From: Aldrovandia affinis
Lineage: Eukaryota > Chordata > Actinopteri > Notacanthiformes > Halosauridae
Direction of reading: 5' to 3'
Length of the DNA: 64,000 bases
Assembly: GCA_029706075.1 (NCBI GenBank)
Contig: JAINUG010000033.1
Coordinates: 2,356,001-2,420,000 of the forward strand
Below are positions 1 to 10,225 of the stretch, piece by piece. The notes beneath the pieces were generated by a model that saw only the letters and a list, made by a program, of their open reading frames with translations, was not told the origin of the DNA and made no database searches. The position numbers and the translations under genes are program-made. How positions within the stretch are numbered: the first letter of the stretch is position 1; each line of letters begins with the position of its first letter.

Positions 1-1155
1 TATCTTATTACGTTTCTGGTTAACTATGACCCTTTTCTTTTTCATTTGGAACCAGACATGAGTTTCTATTTTACATGAAGAAGTGCTTTTTTAGTATGGT
101 TACTTATTTAGTCTCTTCATTAACATAAAAAGGGAAATTACTTTCTTGTCACCATTGAAGATATCATACACCTAAATTACTGTAAAAGAAACCATGTAGC
201 AAAATATAGCAACGAAAATGCTGTCTACTTTCTCTCCATCTGCTGTGATGTGACTAGATAATGGGTGAGCGCCCTCATTCTCTCGCCCTGCGCTGCCGCT
301 GTTTGCGTGATTATATTAAGTAAACAAAATGGTTACCTTTTATTATCTCTCTGACTTCTGGTATAAGAGGCAGATGCAATCTGTTCAGATGCTATCGCAT
401 AGCAGTGGCACTGTCTCTCTGTGTGACTGTCACCAGCAAAAGCAAAACACTACAATCGGTTCTCTCGCTCGTCTTTGTGTTGCAAATGGTCTTTTGCCAT
501 GTATTATAGTGGTTTGCTATATTATAGTGGTTATAGTGGTTTGCCATATATTTACTACACTGACATTTTGAAAGTCATAGCAAATGCATCCAAAGTTGGT
601 TGAAATTTGCACGTGCATTGAAGCAATCAATCTTAAAAGGCCTGGCTCGCCAACCCCAATGGAGTCCTGTCAACATACAGTTTGTAGAGCATGTAAAATC
701 ACTATTATGATGCAGCTCGGGGAACTTATCTGTTGTGGCATAGGCTTTTCTGTCATTTTCTGTCTAATAGCTACCAACTTTCCAGCAGCAGTTATGCCCT
801 GTGACTCCTTCTTGTCTAATGGCTGAAGTGAAGTAGTGCTGGGCTTGGCTATCACTTAGACAAGAAACCTTGTTGAAAAATCTGCTTCCTGCTGGAAGTG
901 GTATTGATGCAGGACTTAAATGAACAGAAACAGAATGTTTGCTATGAATCACTTTGGTGGGGACTACCCATGGGTGAGCCTTCCCTCACTTTTACTGTAA
1001 AATCACTTTGAGGCCCTGAGATGAGATGATGAACTGCTATGTAATTTCAATAAATGTGCCTCCCATTCACAACCAACATTTTGACATTTGACATTGACAC
1101 ACATTTAATGAAACAATCTGTGGTAGAAAAGTTCAGTAAAATAGCATAGTTCAGA
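1..1155. other. Single-copy-looking AT-rich DNA, no gene seen
   Basis: No open frame here resembles a known protein and no transposon ends are visible. Short frames of 60-80 codons at 329-571 and 584-826 carry no recognisable domain and are expected by chance in AT-rich DNA. The right edge passes into the 3' tail of the LINE that follows. Confidence 0.6.
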
Positions 1156-1159
1156 CATA

Positions 1160-3540
1160 CAATGCAATACATCACATTTATTTGTATAGCGCTTTTCACA
1201 AATGCATTGTCACAAAATGCTTTAAAAAAGGGAACCCTAGACCCCCCCAAAAGTAAGCCTAAGGCGACAGTGGCAAGGAAAAACTCCCTTGATAGGGAAA
1301 AACCTTGGGAGGAACCAGACTAAAAAGGCCCATCCTCTTTTGGCCGGCACAAGGTGTGTCCAAAAAAGACCGTATCGTGGTCAGTCCAAAGGTAACTCAG
1401 GACTGGCTGAGTTGTGCCTCCGGGTTAGGTAGTCGGTGGGGGGGGGGAGGCTAAGCCACATGAAGGGGGTCTAGATCCAGGCACTGTGGTAGGCGTTGGC
1501 GCGAGGGTTGATGGGGGCAGCTCACACTTCTCGCAGGATCTAGGGCTCGGTGGCGGGTGCCCCTGAGTCAGAGGCTGAGGCAGAGAAGAGAACGCTGCCC
1601 CCAGTCAGAAAAAAAAGCAATGCTATATCCAGTAGCATTATGTGAGAGCAGGGGAGCACAAGCATAAGAAATATACAGATAGCCCTGGCAGGTGTAAGCT
1701 ATGGCAGCATACCTATTAGGAGAGGAACAGAGAACATACACATCCACACCCAATCAAGGATAACCGTGGTGGTAACACGTTGAAGAGGTGACAGTATGGA
1801 AAGTTTCTCACTCCATAAGACACTAGGGCAAGGTCTTCTCCATCTCTACACCTAGACTATGTTTGGCAGTAGGCTAGGCTGAAAAGATATGTCTAGACTT
1901 AAAAATGTAAACTGTGCCCGAATCCTTAACATGCTTTGGTAAACCATTCCACAACAGAGGAGCTCTATAAGAGAAGTCTCTACCACCAACTGTGCTTTTC
2001 AAAATTCTAGGGAGTAATAGATGGCTGGCTTCTTGTGAATGAAGCAGTCAATCATTTCAGTCTGATATATAGGTGCAAGTCCATGCACTGCTTTAAAAGT
2101 TAGCAGCAGTACTTTATAATATTTAACAGGAAGCCAATGTAGTGATGCTAACACAGGAGTAATGTGCTCATACTTCTTGGATCTTGTCAAAATACGTGCT
2201 GCTGTATTCTGTACTAGTTGAAGACTCTTAAGAGAGCTACTAGAGCAGCCAGATAGTAAGGCATTACAATAGTCTAGCCTCGATGCAACAAAAGCATTCA
2301 TCAAGGTTTTTGCATCCTGAAATGACAGAAAGTGCCTAATTTGAGCTGTTTCTTAGGTGAAAGAAAGCCACCCTGGAAGTGTTTTTAAAATGAGCGTCAA
2401 ATGTAAGATCCTGATCAATAATAAAACCAAGGTTCTTTTTGATTTGATGCAACCAGACAATCACCTGCATTTAACTGCAGATCCAACTTATTCCTTACTT
2501 TTTTGGGGCCTAAAGCCATCACCTCTGTTTTATCTGAATTCAAAAGCAGGAAGTTTACTGTCATCCAAGTCTTTATATCAGAGATACAAGCCTCTAACTG
2601 AGTGAGTTGACGTATTTCACCTGGTTTCATTGATATGTACAGCTGTGTATCATCTGCATAGCAATGGAAATTCACACATGTTTATGAATAACATTATCCA
2701 GTGGTAGCAAGTATAATAAGAACAGTAATGGTCCCAGCACTGAGCCATGTGGAATACCATATTTAATCTGAGAGTAGTCAGACAACTCTTGATCTAATTG
2801 CACAAATTGAAACCGGTATGATTTAAACCATGAGAGTACCCATCCATGCAAACCAACCAGGTTTTCTAGCCTGTAAAGGAGAATTTGGTGGTCAGTAGTA
2901 TCAAAAGCAGCACTTATGTCAAGGAGCACTAGAATAGAAACACAACCAGAATCCGATGCTAACAGTAAGTCATTCACAACTTTAACAACTGCTGTCTCAG
3001 TGCGATGGTTTGGTCTAAAACCTGATTGTAGTGTTTCATACAGATTATTTGTTTTTAGGAAAGCAGTTCATTGTTGAGCTACAGATTTCTCTAAAATGTT
3101 TGACAAAAGGGGAATATTTGAAATGGGCCTATAGTTCTTCAGATTATCAGGATCAATATTCGGTTTATTTAGAAGAGGCTTGATTACTGCCACTTTTAAA
3201 GACTACATGGTATGCAGTTAACCTTCTACTGCTAGTTTTACTACTAATTTTACTACAGTCAGCAACATCATTGAATTATAATAAGCTATAGGGTATATTA
3301 TACATATGCAGCTCTCTGCAAACTCTATTGTGAAATTAATTGGGGTGAAGGGGGGCAAAGATTCAGGTAAACAGAGTGCAAGACTAAGGCCTTCAGTAAA
3401 AGTCTGTGTCTTTGCATTGAACAAGGGCTTATCATCTGTAGTAGGATTTAGGAGAGATCCCTGTACATGAACCTGAACATTGTATTGCACATGCTGTGTG
3501 TTATTTTGTTCCATATAAATAAATAAAAGCATATCCATTT
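1160..3540 (-). mobile_element. L2-type LINE (non-LTR retrotransposon), 5'-truncated and decayed
   Basis: The minus strand carries the 3' part of a LINE. Reading from about 3,540 down to 1,160 it holds a decayed reverse transcriptase, a C-terminal region and a long 3' UTR. The UTR includes the fish L2-type block with AAAACTCCCTTGATAGGG on the plus strand (about 1,275-1,300), and ends near 1,160 with the reverse complement of a GCGCTATACAAATAAATGTG-like tail, typical of fish L2 elements. The 5' half (ORF1, endonuclease) is absent, as expected from incomplete reverse transcription. Frameshifts and stops mean it is dead. The L2 assignment rests on remembered family features; CR1/Rex1-type is the nearest alternative. 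Confidence 0.88.
1999..3212 (-). pseudogene. LINE reverse transcriptase, frameshifted
   Basis: Fragments of one reverse transcriptase lie in order on the minus strand. About 3,205-3,100 reads LKNYRPISNIPLLSNILEKS; 3,040-2,980 reads LQSGFRPNHRTETA; 2,977-2,672 carries LDISAAFDTTDH (first catalytic Asp region) and GIPHGSVLGPLLF. After a frameshift near 2,675 the block 2,675-2,415 has the YADDTQLY active-site motif and [12 protein letters not shown]. The segment 2,304-1,999 carries SRLDYCNALLSG, LQLVQNTAARILT and LASLHWLPV, the C-terminal signature of CR1/L2-group elements. The catalytic YADD survives, but at least one frameshift and an in-frame stop (near 3,065) make this non-functional. In life the enzyme would copy the LINE RNA at a nicked target. 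Confidence 0.9.
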
Positions 3541-3880
3541 TGTTTTCTATAAGAAGTATGTTAAAGTTAAGATGGTAATGGAGAATTAAATCAAGAAGAT
3601 CAGATGAAAGTCAACTTGTCATCTGTGGACCATATTTGAGCCAAGTGAAGTATCACTCTGACAATACCTCTGGTGATACATAATGGTATATAAATCAAAA
3701 CTGTTTTTTTCCAGGAATACTAGTGTAATGTATCAATCAAGAAAGATATATTATACTAGTATTACTAGTATTATTACAATTATCAATACAATTGGATGTT
3801 GGTCTATTTTGGATGCAGGAAAATTATATATTTGCTAAGCATTTGTTTGTCTATTAGGATTTTTTCTCTGTGCTTTGAAA
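3541..3880. other. Spacer between two LINEs, nothing recognised
   Basis: AT-rich sequence with short ACTAGTATT-type local repeats near 3,755-3,775. No coding potential and no transposon ends are visible. Confidence 0.5.
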
Positions 3881-3884
3881 ACAG

Positions 3885-5110
3885 ACAACGCTGTCATTGA
3901 TAACCCTAGAAACACTCCACTACTATTTGAGTCGACAATATAATATAATTGATAGCAGAGATTTAAAGGTTTGCTCTGTGAAATCCAACTCTTCTGTGGA
4001 AGGCCCAAACATCCCAGACAAATGTTTCAAATGTCAAACTCATAAAGGTACGCTATTTCACTGCATCTGGGAATGTGAAGAATTGAAAATATTCTGGAAG
4101 AAAGTAATACAATTTCCCAAATTACTTCTAAAATTATCCCCCTCTGTCCTAAACTCTGTATCTTGGGTCTCTACCCTGCTGAGTTATCTTTGAAAAGGCA
4201 TGAAAAGAAAATGGTTGACCTCTGCTTAATTCAGGCAAAACGCCTGATCGCCATTTATTGGAAAAACATGTCATGTCCTTTGGCATCATCCTTTGGCACC
4301 AATCAGCCATTGGCTTAAAGAATTTTCTTATTGTCTTGCATTGGAAAAATGTACATATAGTATGAAACATAAGCTCAATGAGTTTGACAAAATCTGGGGT
4401 CTATTTTTACATTTCCTTGAGGATGTGGATCTGTGGGACAAGCTGAACCCATAACATATGCAATGCATATTTATTCTGCTTGGAGCTGCATGTTGGAACT
4501 TTCTGGGTTTTTGTGCTTTGGCGCCCCCCTGGTCGTGGTGATTGGTGAGCTGCATGTCACCTCCCGGAGCTCTGTTCTTAGGGGGCCTGGGGGGCAATGA
4601 GTGTTGGCCAATAGAGGGAAGCGCCGGTGGTGCCTGATGCTGGCTAAGGCCAATTCATAGACTGGTGGCATAGGAAAGTGAATTTTTAGCTGTATAGGGG
4701 TTCCGGGAGGCAACTTTAATACTATGTCCATCCAGGTGTAGGCGACTTGTGATGTAACTTCCTATGTATCTGAAATATGTCTGAAATTGCTTGATGTTGA
4801 TGCTCTGTAATCCACAACCTCACTGTCTTCCACACGTCTGATGGAAAATACTGTGACTGTCTTTTATCTTGTTACTAATGCTGTTACTCTGTATTTTTTT
4901 GTTTTTGTTTCTTTTGTATATTTTATTTATTTATCCATTTATTTATTCTTTTTTTTCTTTCTTTTTTTTTGTACGAGATGACAAGGGGGGGGTTGGGGGT
5001 GGTATTCTCTCTGTGGGGGAGAGTATGGTAGGTGGAATATTCTAAACTGATTGTATGCTTGTACATTGTTACCTTGTTCTGCCTACAAAAATCCAATAAA
5101 AACAGCTATA
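3885..5110 (+). mobile_element. Tx1/L1-type LINE, 3' end only
   Basis: A plus-strand LINE 3' fragment. It contains the last part of ORF2 (3,897 to about 4,450), a 3' UTR with G-rich (4,984-5,000) and T-rich stretches, and a terminal CCAATAAAAA polyadenylation-like signal at about 5,093-5,102. The family call rests on the cysteine/histidine cluster and following residues in ORF2. Everything upstream of the C-terminus is missing. The insertion is old, judging by frameshifts in the coding part. Confidence 0.78.
3897..4450 (+). pseudogene. C-terminus of Tx1/L1-type ORF2
   Basis: The frame contains DKCFKCQTHKGTLFHCIWEC followed by FWKKVIQ, the Cys-Cys-His-Cys cluster and Phe-Trp pair seen near the end of ORF2 in Tx1/L1-clade LINEs of fish and amphibians. 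After a frameshift near 4,190 recognisable sequence continues: AKRLIAIYWKN near 4,240, then MKHKLNEFDKIWGLFLHFLE near 4,365-4,425. The reverse transcriptase and endonuclease domains lie outside the retained part. At least two frameshifts separate the pieces. Confidence 0.78.
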
Positions 5111-5114
5111 TCGT

Positions 5115-5825
5115 ATCATATAAATGTACCTGTGTGCTTAAACCTGCTCTGCTCTCTCAGTAGGTGGCTGGAGCACAGGAGCAAAAAGCAGGAGAGAGGG
5201 AAACTGACAGTAAAGAATGACTTAAAAGTCTCAGAGTAGTGTTTGGCCGAGACGGTCTTATTTTGGTTTCTTGTATTTGTCCCAATCCCGTGAGGGGGAG
5301 GGTTGAAGTTCTTCTATTTGTCTTTCTTTATAGTTGCAGAATTACCTACCTCTCTCTCACTATCGCTGTGTACACAATAAAAACCAGTCTGCAGACCAGA
5401 AACTCCATTCCTGCATCCTGCTGTTCTGTTTCAATCCTGGTTCTATCACATGGCTTGCATGCTGGCATTTCTGTCCAATATGTTTTTATTTGTTTTATTT
5501 AAAAGATGAAAAAAAATGTTTTGATATGAATTTTTGGCTGAGTTATGGCTCTGACCTTTCAGAGTAGGGGGTACTCTCCAGGTGTTTTGAGAAACAGGCC
5601 TCGTATCCACCCTCTAACAAGATAATGAATGCAATTTATAAAGAGGAAATAGGTAATTCCATTATGAAAAAATGGTCTGAATTGTATTTGACTGCACTCA
5701 GAAAGTGAGATTAAGTGGCTGTTCCCCCCAAGCCAATATTTTTATAGCACACAGCACAAAATGATCGCAGTTATTGGCTGTTAAACAGCTTTAATCAGCT
5801 TATCTGCTTAAAAAAACAAAAACAA
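5115..5825. other. Spacer, no gene seen
   Basis: Sequence between the LINE end and the next SINE. The frame at 5,239-5,502 is rich in hydrophobic residues but shows no known domain and is overlapped by an equally plausible frame at 5,334-5,567. Confidence 0.5.
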
Positions 5826-5828
5826 AGA

Positions 5829-6205
5829 GGCCCCCTGGTGGCGCAATGGTAAAGACACTCTCCCCGGAGTGCAGGTTGCCCACTGCAGCCAGGGTTCAAT
5901 CCTGGGTTTGCCAGCTCGGCTCTGGCTGGGAGTCCCTGTCCGCAGCAGGGGAGGGGGGAGGGAAGCCAGCATGAGCTCGTTGCGTATAAGAGTGGCTCTG
6001 TGTGTACCACAGTTAAGGTCGACGGCTTGCGGGTTCTGTCTCAGAGGAGGCAGTTCATCTGCCTTTGTCACTGCCGGTCCTAGAGCTGCAGCGGCGAGCT
6101 CGTAGTGTTAGGGGAGGGGGAGAGTTGAAGCAGAAAGAGGGTACAATTGACTACTACATTGGGGAAAAAAAGTGGAAAAAATCTGAAACAAAAAAATAAA
6201 AACTG
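5829..6205 (+). mobile_element. tRNA-derived SINE (family A here)
   Basis: The head resembles a tRNA gene. A box-like TGGTGGCGCAATGG lies at 5,836-5,849 and B box GGTTCAATCC at 5,893-5,902, at tRNA-like spacing. The body is GC-rich. The 3' tail, 6,136-6,170, reads AGAGGGTACAATTG followed by ACTACTACATTGGGGAAAAA, then an A-rich end. Such elements are transcribed by RNA polymerase III from the internal boxes and moved by a partner LINE. The tail closely matches those of the SINEs at 9,845-10,225 and 34,795-34,997. Confidence 0.85.
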
Positions 6206-7828
6206 TGCTCGTATTGGGTTTTACATTACAATAAAATGCCCAAGGTGCTCGCTTTCTGCATAGTTGAAGAGTACAGATCCTGTGACACACATAACGATGA
6301 ACAGGTAGACCGAGACACGGTAGGCAGAAAGACTTAAGATAATAGGGAATATATCTGGCAGTGAAATACAGACTTTGCAAATGTAAGTATTTTTCCACTT
6401 GAAAACAAATTTGGGCAAATGGCATTCACCTTATCTATAATTACATCTGGAATGTTTGTGTGGAAACAGTCATTCTATTGGGGGGGTGGGTGACGGTCAC
6501 GCACTGTTTGGCAGGGCACGGCAGATAAGGTTTCTGAAGGACAGCTTAATCCTGATGGCATTCTTGGGGGGGGGGGCAGGGGCCAGGGGATGGATAAAGT
6601 CCGTAACTACTATAATGCTGATCGTGGAGTATTGTGGAACATTTTGAACATATTTAGGCCAAGAAGAATGCCGAGCGGATTTCACCTGAGGTCTGCATTT
6701 TCTGCAAGTGTTTTCATTGGGAATAACTGACATTTAGGCCTCCAGCTATCCACTTGGAGACCTGACACACACACACATACATACATTTATTTGCCCTGGG
6801 ATATGAAATTCGTGTTCCGCAACCCCACCTCTTCACTGACTGACTCTCTCAACCGAGAGAAACTCATCCCCAATGTGCTGAGCTTTTACCTAGGAAGCAG
6901 TAGGCTTTCATATTGCAATTCACCAAGCACTGTATGGGTTGTGACTGTGAGATTAGTGGTTTTGAGTTGTGAGTAGGGGCAGCTTTCAGTGGCAGTCTCT
7001 TTCCCTGCCATTGTGGTTGGCTGTGAGCTATGTAAAACTTCCACCAAACACTCACTGATAGTTTTAATGTCATTTAGAGGTGGAGTAATAACAGCCTTTT
7101 TCCCAGCCTAATTTTAATAATAAAGGATTCAAAAGCCATATTAGAAATATGAGTCCTTCAACCTGTTTGGGGGAAGTTTGGGTTTGGGTAGACGCTGATT
7201 TTCATCTCGCACCAACCTCATGAATAGCATTACTAATATCCCCACATCACACAACTGAACCAGCCTCTGTACTCAAACTGTTTTTAAGAACAGGAAGCCT
7301 GAAAGACTTGCTATAGGAAATGGGAATACAGTGAGGTGAATTATGATGACAGTGACAGCTTTTAAGTTTGGACACAAATTATTTTTAGCCCCCACCATCT
7401 CTAAGACTTCACATTAAAGAATTCAGACACAAAGGAGGGAACATCCCAGAAATCTTTACACTTTCTTAGATCTGCAAACTTGCTGCCAACTTGAAGGGTG
7501 AATACCAGCAAAGCAAGTTATTTTTGGCAACCCGACACAAATCTCATGCAAAAACGGTACTTTATTAAGTTACTTTCAACCAGGGAAGAATATAATTTTG
7601 TGTGACAGTTACTGCTAACCAATCTAAACAGTAGCACTAGCCAGCGTATGTATGCAGTAGTTGAGAGACGTGTGCACGTTAGTTAGAATATTAAGGTGAT
7701 CCTTAAAACCACAATAACATAATCGGTTGGTCCATGCCAGAAAAACAGCCTGTGTCCATCCTTAGCATGCTTATGGGATTTATTCCATTTAATGTTGTGT
7801 TTGTTTATGTTATATTTTTTACTTTCAG
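6206..7828. other. Single-copy-looking DNA, no gene seen
   Basis: No domain-bearing frame. G-runs occur at 6,480-6,490 and 6,565-6,575, and a short ACACAC run at 6,766-6,776. The short frames (for example 6,456-6,647 and 6,791-6,976) resemble nothing known. Confidence 0.5.
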
Positions 7829-7890
7829 TTCCATCACAAAAAAATGCCTTTTGGCCCGACTACAACCAAGACAAAGACACAACTATTCAG
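7829..7890 (+). other. Candidate small coding exon (unidentified)
   Basis: A T-rich tract ends in TTTTTTACTTTCAG at 7,828, a good splice acceptor. The following 62 bases stay open as PSQKNAFWPDYNQDKDTTIQ after two leading bases, and end in TTCAG followed by GTATTG, a weak donor. Start phase 1, end phase 0. No partner exon was found and I do not recognise the peptide. It could be chance; about one such block per several kb is expected. Confidence 0.22.
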
Positions 7891-9092
7891 GTATTGTATT
7901 GCATTGTAATCTACTACCTTATCAAGAATAATATGATGAATGATCATTATGACTGTATGGGGACATGTAATGGATCCATTCAAAGAGACACAATGATTGC
8001 CTTGTAGTGTATATATGGATGTACCTGTTTGTGAAGAGGGGGTGCTGATTCTGGTTAAAACACTGTTTTGTTATTTAAGAACTGTTGTACTATTCAGGGA
8101 CTTTCACTTGTCATCTTTCTGTTTGTTTTTTGTAATCGCACATGCTGAGCAAATACTAATATGTGATTTATTCTGAGTCATTATACAAGCTAAAGTGAAT
8201 GTCCCATTATTTGGTTTACTGAAAGCTTAACATGTTAAATGAATTAACATACTTGAGAATGCTTATTGGTGTGTCCTTTTGCAGTGCAGCCATTTAAACA
8301 CCTGCAATGACTTTTTAAGCATGTTCAAAAGTACACTAGTATATGGGACTTCAACATTCTGCTCAAGCTTGATACTGAGAATTGATGAATGTATAATTGC
8401 AGACCTATTCTCTCTGAAGATACTTTATGTGGAGCTGGGAGTAGTGGGGGAGGAGCAGAGAGGGCTACTCCTCCTATGTGGCTGCTGTCAGAGATTAATT
8501 CTCTCACGAAGACTGGGAGGTCTTCAGGACCATGGACAGGGGCAGCTGTTGGAGGCTAACAATGGAGGTTAACAATGGTACTAATATGACCTACTCCATG
8601 TGTGTAAGACATTGGAGAAACATTTGATTTTATTGTCACATTATTACAAATTCAAATATAAACTTTATTATATAACATTACTAATACAATTGTTCAGAAA
8701 AACATATTTAGTTTTATTAATAATATTTTTTTTTTCTGTGGTCAGACATCATCATGGTGAAACATAGATACTGTATAAATACATAGATGTCACATTGGCT
8801 GCTGTTGTATGTTGCAGCGATACGTCTGCACGGCTGCCATATAGGCGGGCAAGATGCGTCTAAACAAACGTAAGTGTATTGAAAGATGCAGACTTCCCCT
8901 GACAAAACCTACTGTAACTCATTTAATTCTCAACCAATTTTCATGACATTTGGCTTGTTATAAATGTGGGAAATGTCTACATAACATGCAGGTTACTTGA
9001 TTTCCAAATTTCACAATTGTTGAGATTTCTCAACGAGTTTCCACAGAACCTGGCTTTGAACATGGTGCGAAAAGGAATTCGCCTATGCAAAA
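7891..9092. other. Single-copy-looking DNA, no gene seen
   Basis: AT-rich with no recognised frame. It leads into the THAP-like exon downstream. A further GTAAGT donor-like site lies at 8,870-8,875 without a supported exon. Confidence 0.5.
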
Positions 9093-9172
9093 ATGCTACA
9101 AAGTTGTGCAGCATTTGGCTGTACAAATAGAAGGAACCATAGAAGCAAGGCTAGTGGGATAACGTTTCACAA
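9093..9172 (+). CDS. THAP zinc-finger first-exon-like module (partial)
   Basis: From ATG at 9,093 the frame reads MLQSCAAFGCTNRRN and ends in GITFHK at a donor, AA then GTAAGTGG, at 9,173. This is the start of a THAP domain: Met near the C-x4-C pair (CAAFGC), then basic residues, then FHK. THAP domains are DNA-binding C2CH zinc fingers of about 90 residues found in transcription regulators and in THAP-bearing transposases. The exon is 80 nt and ends after the second base of the Lys codon; human THAP1 exon 1, as I recall it, ends at the same Lys with the same phase. The rest of the domain (FP, Trp, C-x2-H) is not next to it. It may be a real first exon or the first exon of a P-element- or Kolobok-like relic. 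Confidence 0.6.
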
Positions 9173-9409
9173 GTAAGTGGCTATTTCACTATTTCACTGT
9201 CACTTAAAGCTGACATTGAATGACTGACAGATATCGCCATAATGATAACAAAACATATAACGTTAGCTAGTTGTCAAACCACTGCATGACCAAGTGACTG
9301 AAAGTACTTGAGTTATCTCATTCATTGTTGTGGAAAGCCACACCGAGCCAATGGATAAAGGTGTGGATTTATCAATTTATTATAATCTCATCGTCCCCCC
9401 AACACACCC

Positions 9410-9411
<2 letters not shown>

Positions 9412-9464
<53 letters not shown>

Positions 9465-9467
9465 ACT
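9412..9467. repeat. (CA)n microsatellite
   Basis: About 24 uninterrupted CA units at 9,412-9,459, then a G and three further AC units. Likely length-polymorphic. It creates a run of Thr-His codons in one frame, which is why a 129-codon frame spans it; that frame is not a gene. Confidence 0.97.
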
Positions 9468-9574
9468 TGTCAATTACAATAAACTAATAAGACAACGAAT
9501 CACTTGGTCATGCAGTGGTGTCGGTCAATCAACGTCAGATTTAAGTGACAGTGAAATAGTGAACTTAGAGAGAC

Positions 9575-9835
9575 TTAGTGGCCTCCCTAACAAGTGCCCT
9601 TCTCTCAGGATGCTCAGTTTTGGAGGACATCCTGTTCTAGGCAAATTCACAGTTGTGTCATATTCTCTCCATTTCTTTATGATGGACTTAATGGTGCTCT
9701 GGGGGATATTCTAATTATTCTCATATCTTTCCCTTGATTGGTGTTTTAGAAAAACCTTTTCTCGGATTTGCTTTGAATGTTCTTCATGATGAAGCTCTAG
9801 TTTGGAAATGCACTAACCAACTGTGTAATTACCCG
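9575..9835 (-). mobile_element. Tc1-like transposon fragment, transposase N-terminus
   Basis: The minus strand reads NIPQSTIKSIIKKWREY followed by TTVNLPRTGCPPKLS, the helix-turn-helix and GRP-like hinge of a Tc1-type transposase DNA-binding domain (about 9,605-9,715). Upstream on the same strand an initiating MKNIQSKSEK is recognisable near 9,790. The catalytic DDE part is absent and an in-frame shift separates start and helix. Terminal inverted repeats are not visible. Confidence 0.75.
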
Positions 9836-9844
9836 TATCAGTGG

Positions 9845-10225
9845 TTCTTATCCAATCTCGACCTGGCACAGTGACAAACCTCAGTAAGGCACTGTTCTAG
9901 TGTGTGAATGAATGGTCTGGTATGGAATCCAGACTACCAGTGCTGACTGTGGTCAGCAGGGTGACACATAATTGGCAATAGCATTGCCCACGGAGGGAGG
10001 GATTGTCTGCCGGGTTGTCCTTGTCTCGTCGTACACCAATGCTGGTCAATTGGCTGACCAACTTGCAGACTGTGTTGTGAAAAGAAGCAGCAGCCTCGCT
10101 CATTTCAGAGGAAAGCATGTGCTGGTCTACTCTCTCCTGAATTGACAGTGGAGGATGCAGCGAGCACAGCTTAAAATACTATTGGTCATTCCAAATTGGG
10201 AGAAAAAGGTGAAAAAAAACATTAA
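9845..10225 (+). mobile_element. tRNA-like SINE (family B, copy 1)
   Basis: A tRNA-like head (CTCAGTAAGGCACTG at 9,881-9,895; degenerate B box GGTATGGAATCC at 9,919-9,930) is followed by a core with TGCTGACTGTGGTCAGCAGG and ACACATAATTGG, repeated at 18,855 and 37,460. The 3' tail at 10,173-10,208 ends with CCAAATTGGGAGAAAAAGG, matching the tails of SINEs at 5,829 and 34,795. This is the longest copy of the family in the window. Confidence 0.72.

Noticed and set aside
5829..5910. A functional tRNA gene
   Set aside because: Boxes A and B are present but the cloverleaf is degraded and it continues into a SINE body and tail.
9325..9714. A 129-codon frame with a Thr-His run
   Set aside because: It crosses the (CA)n repeat and then reads antisense through a Tc1 fragment.
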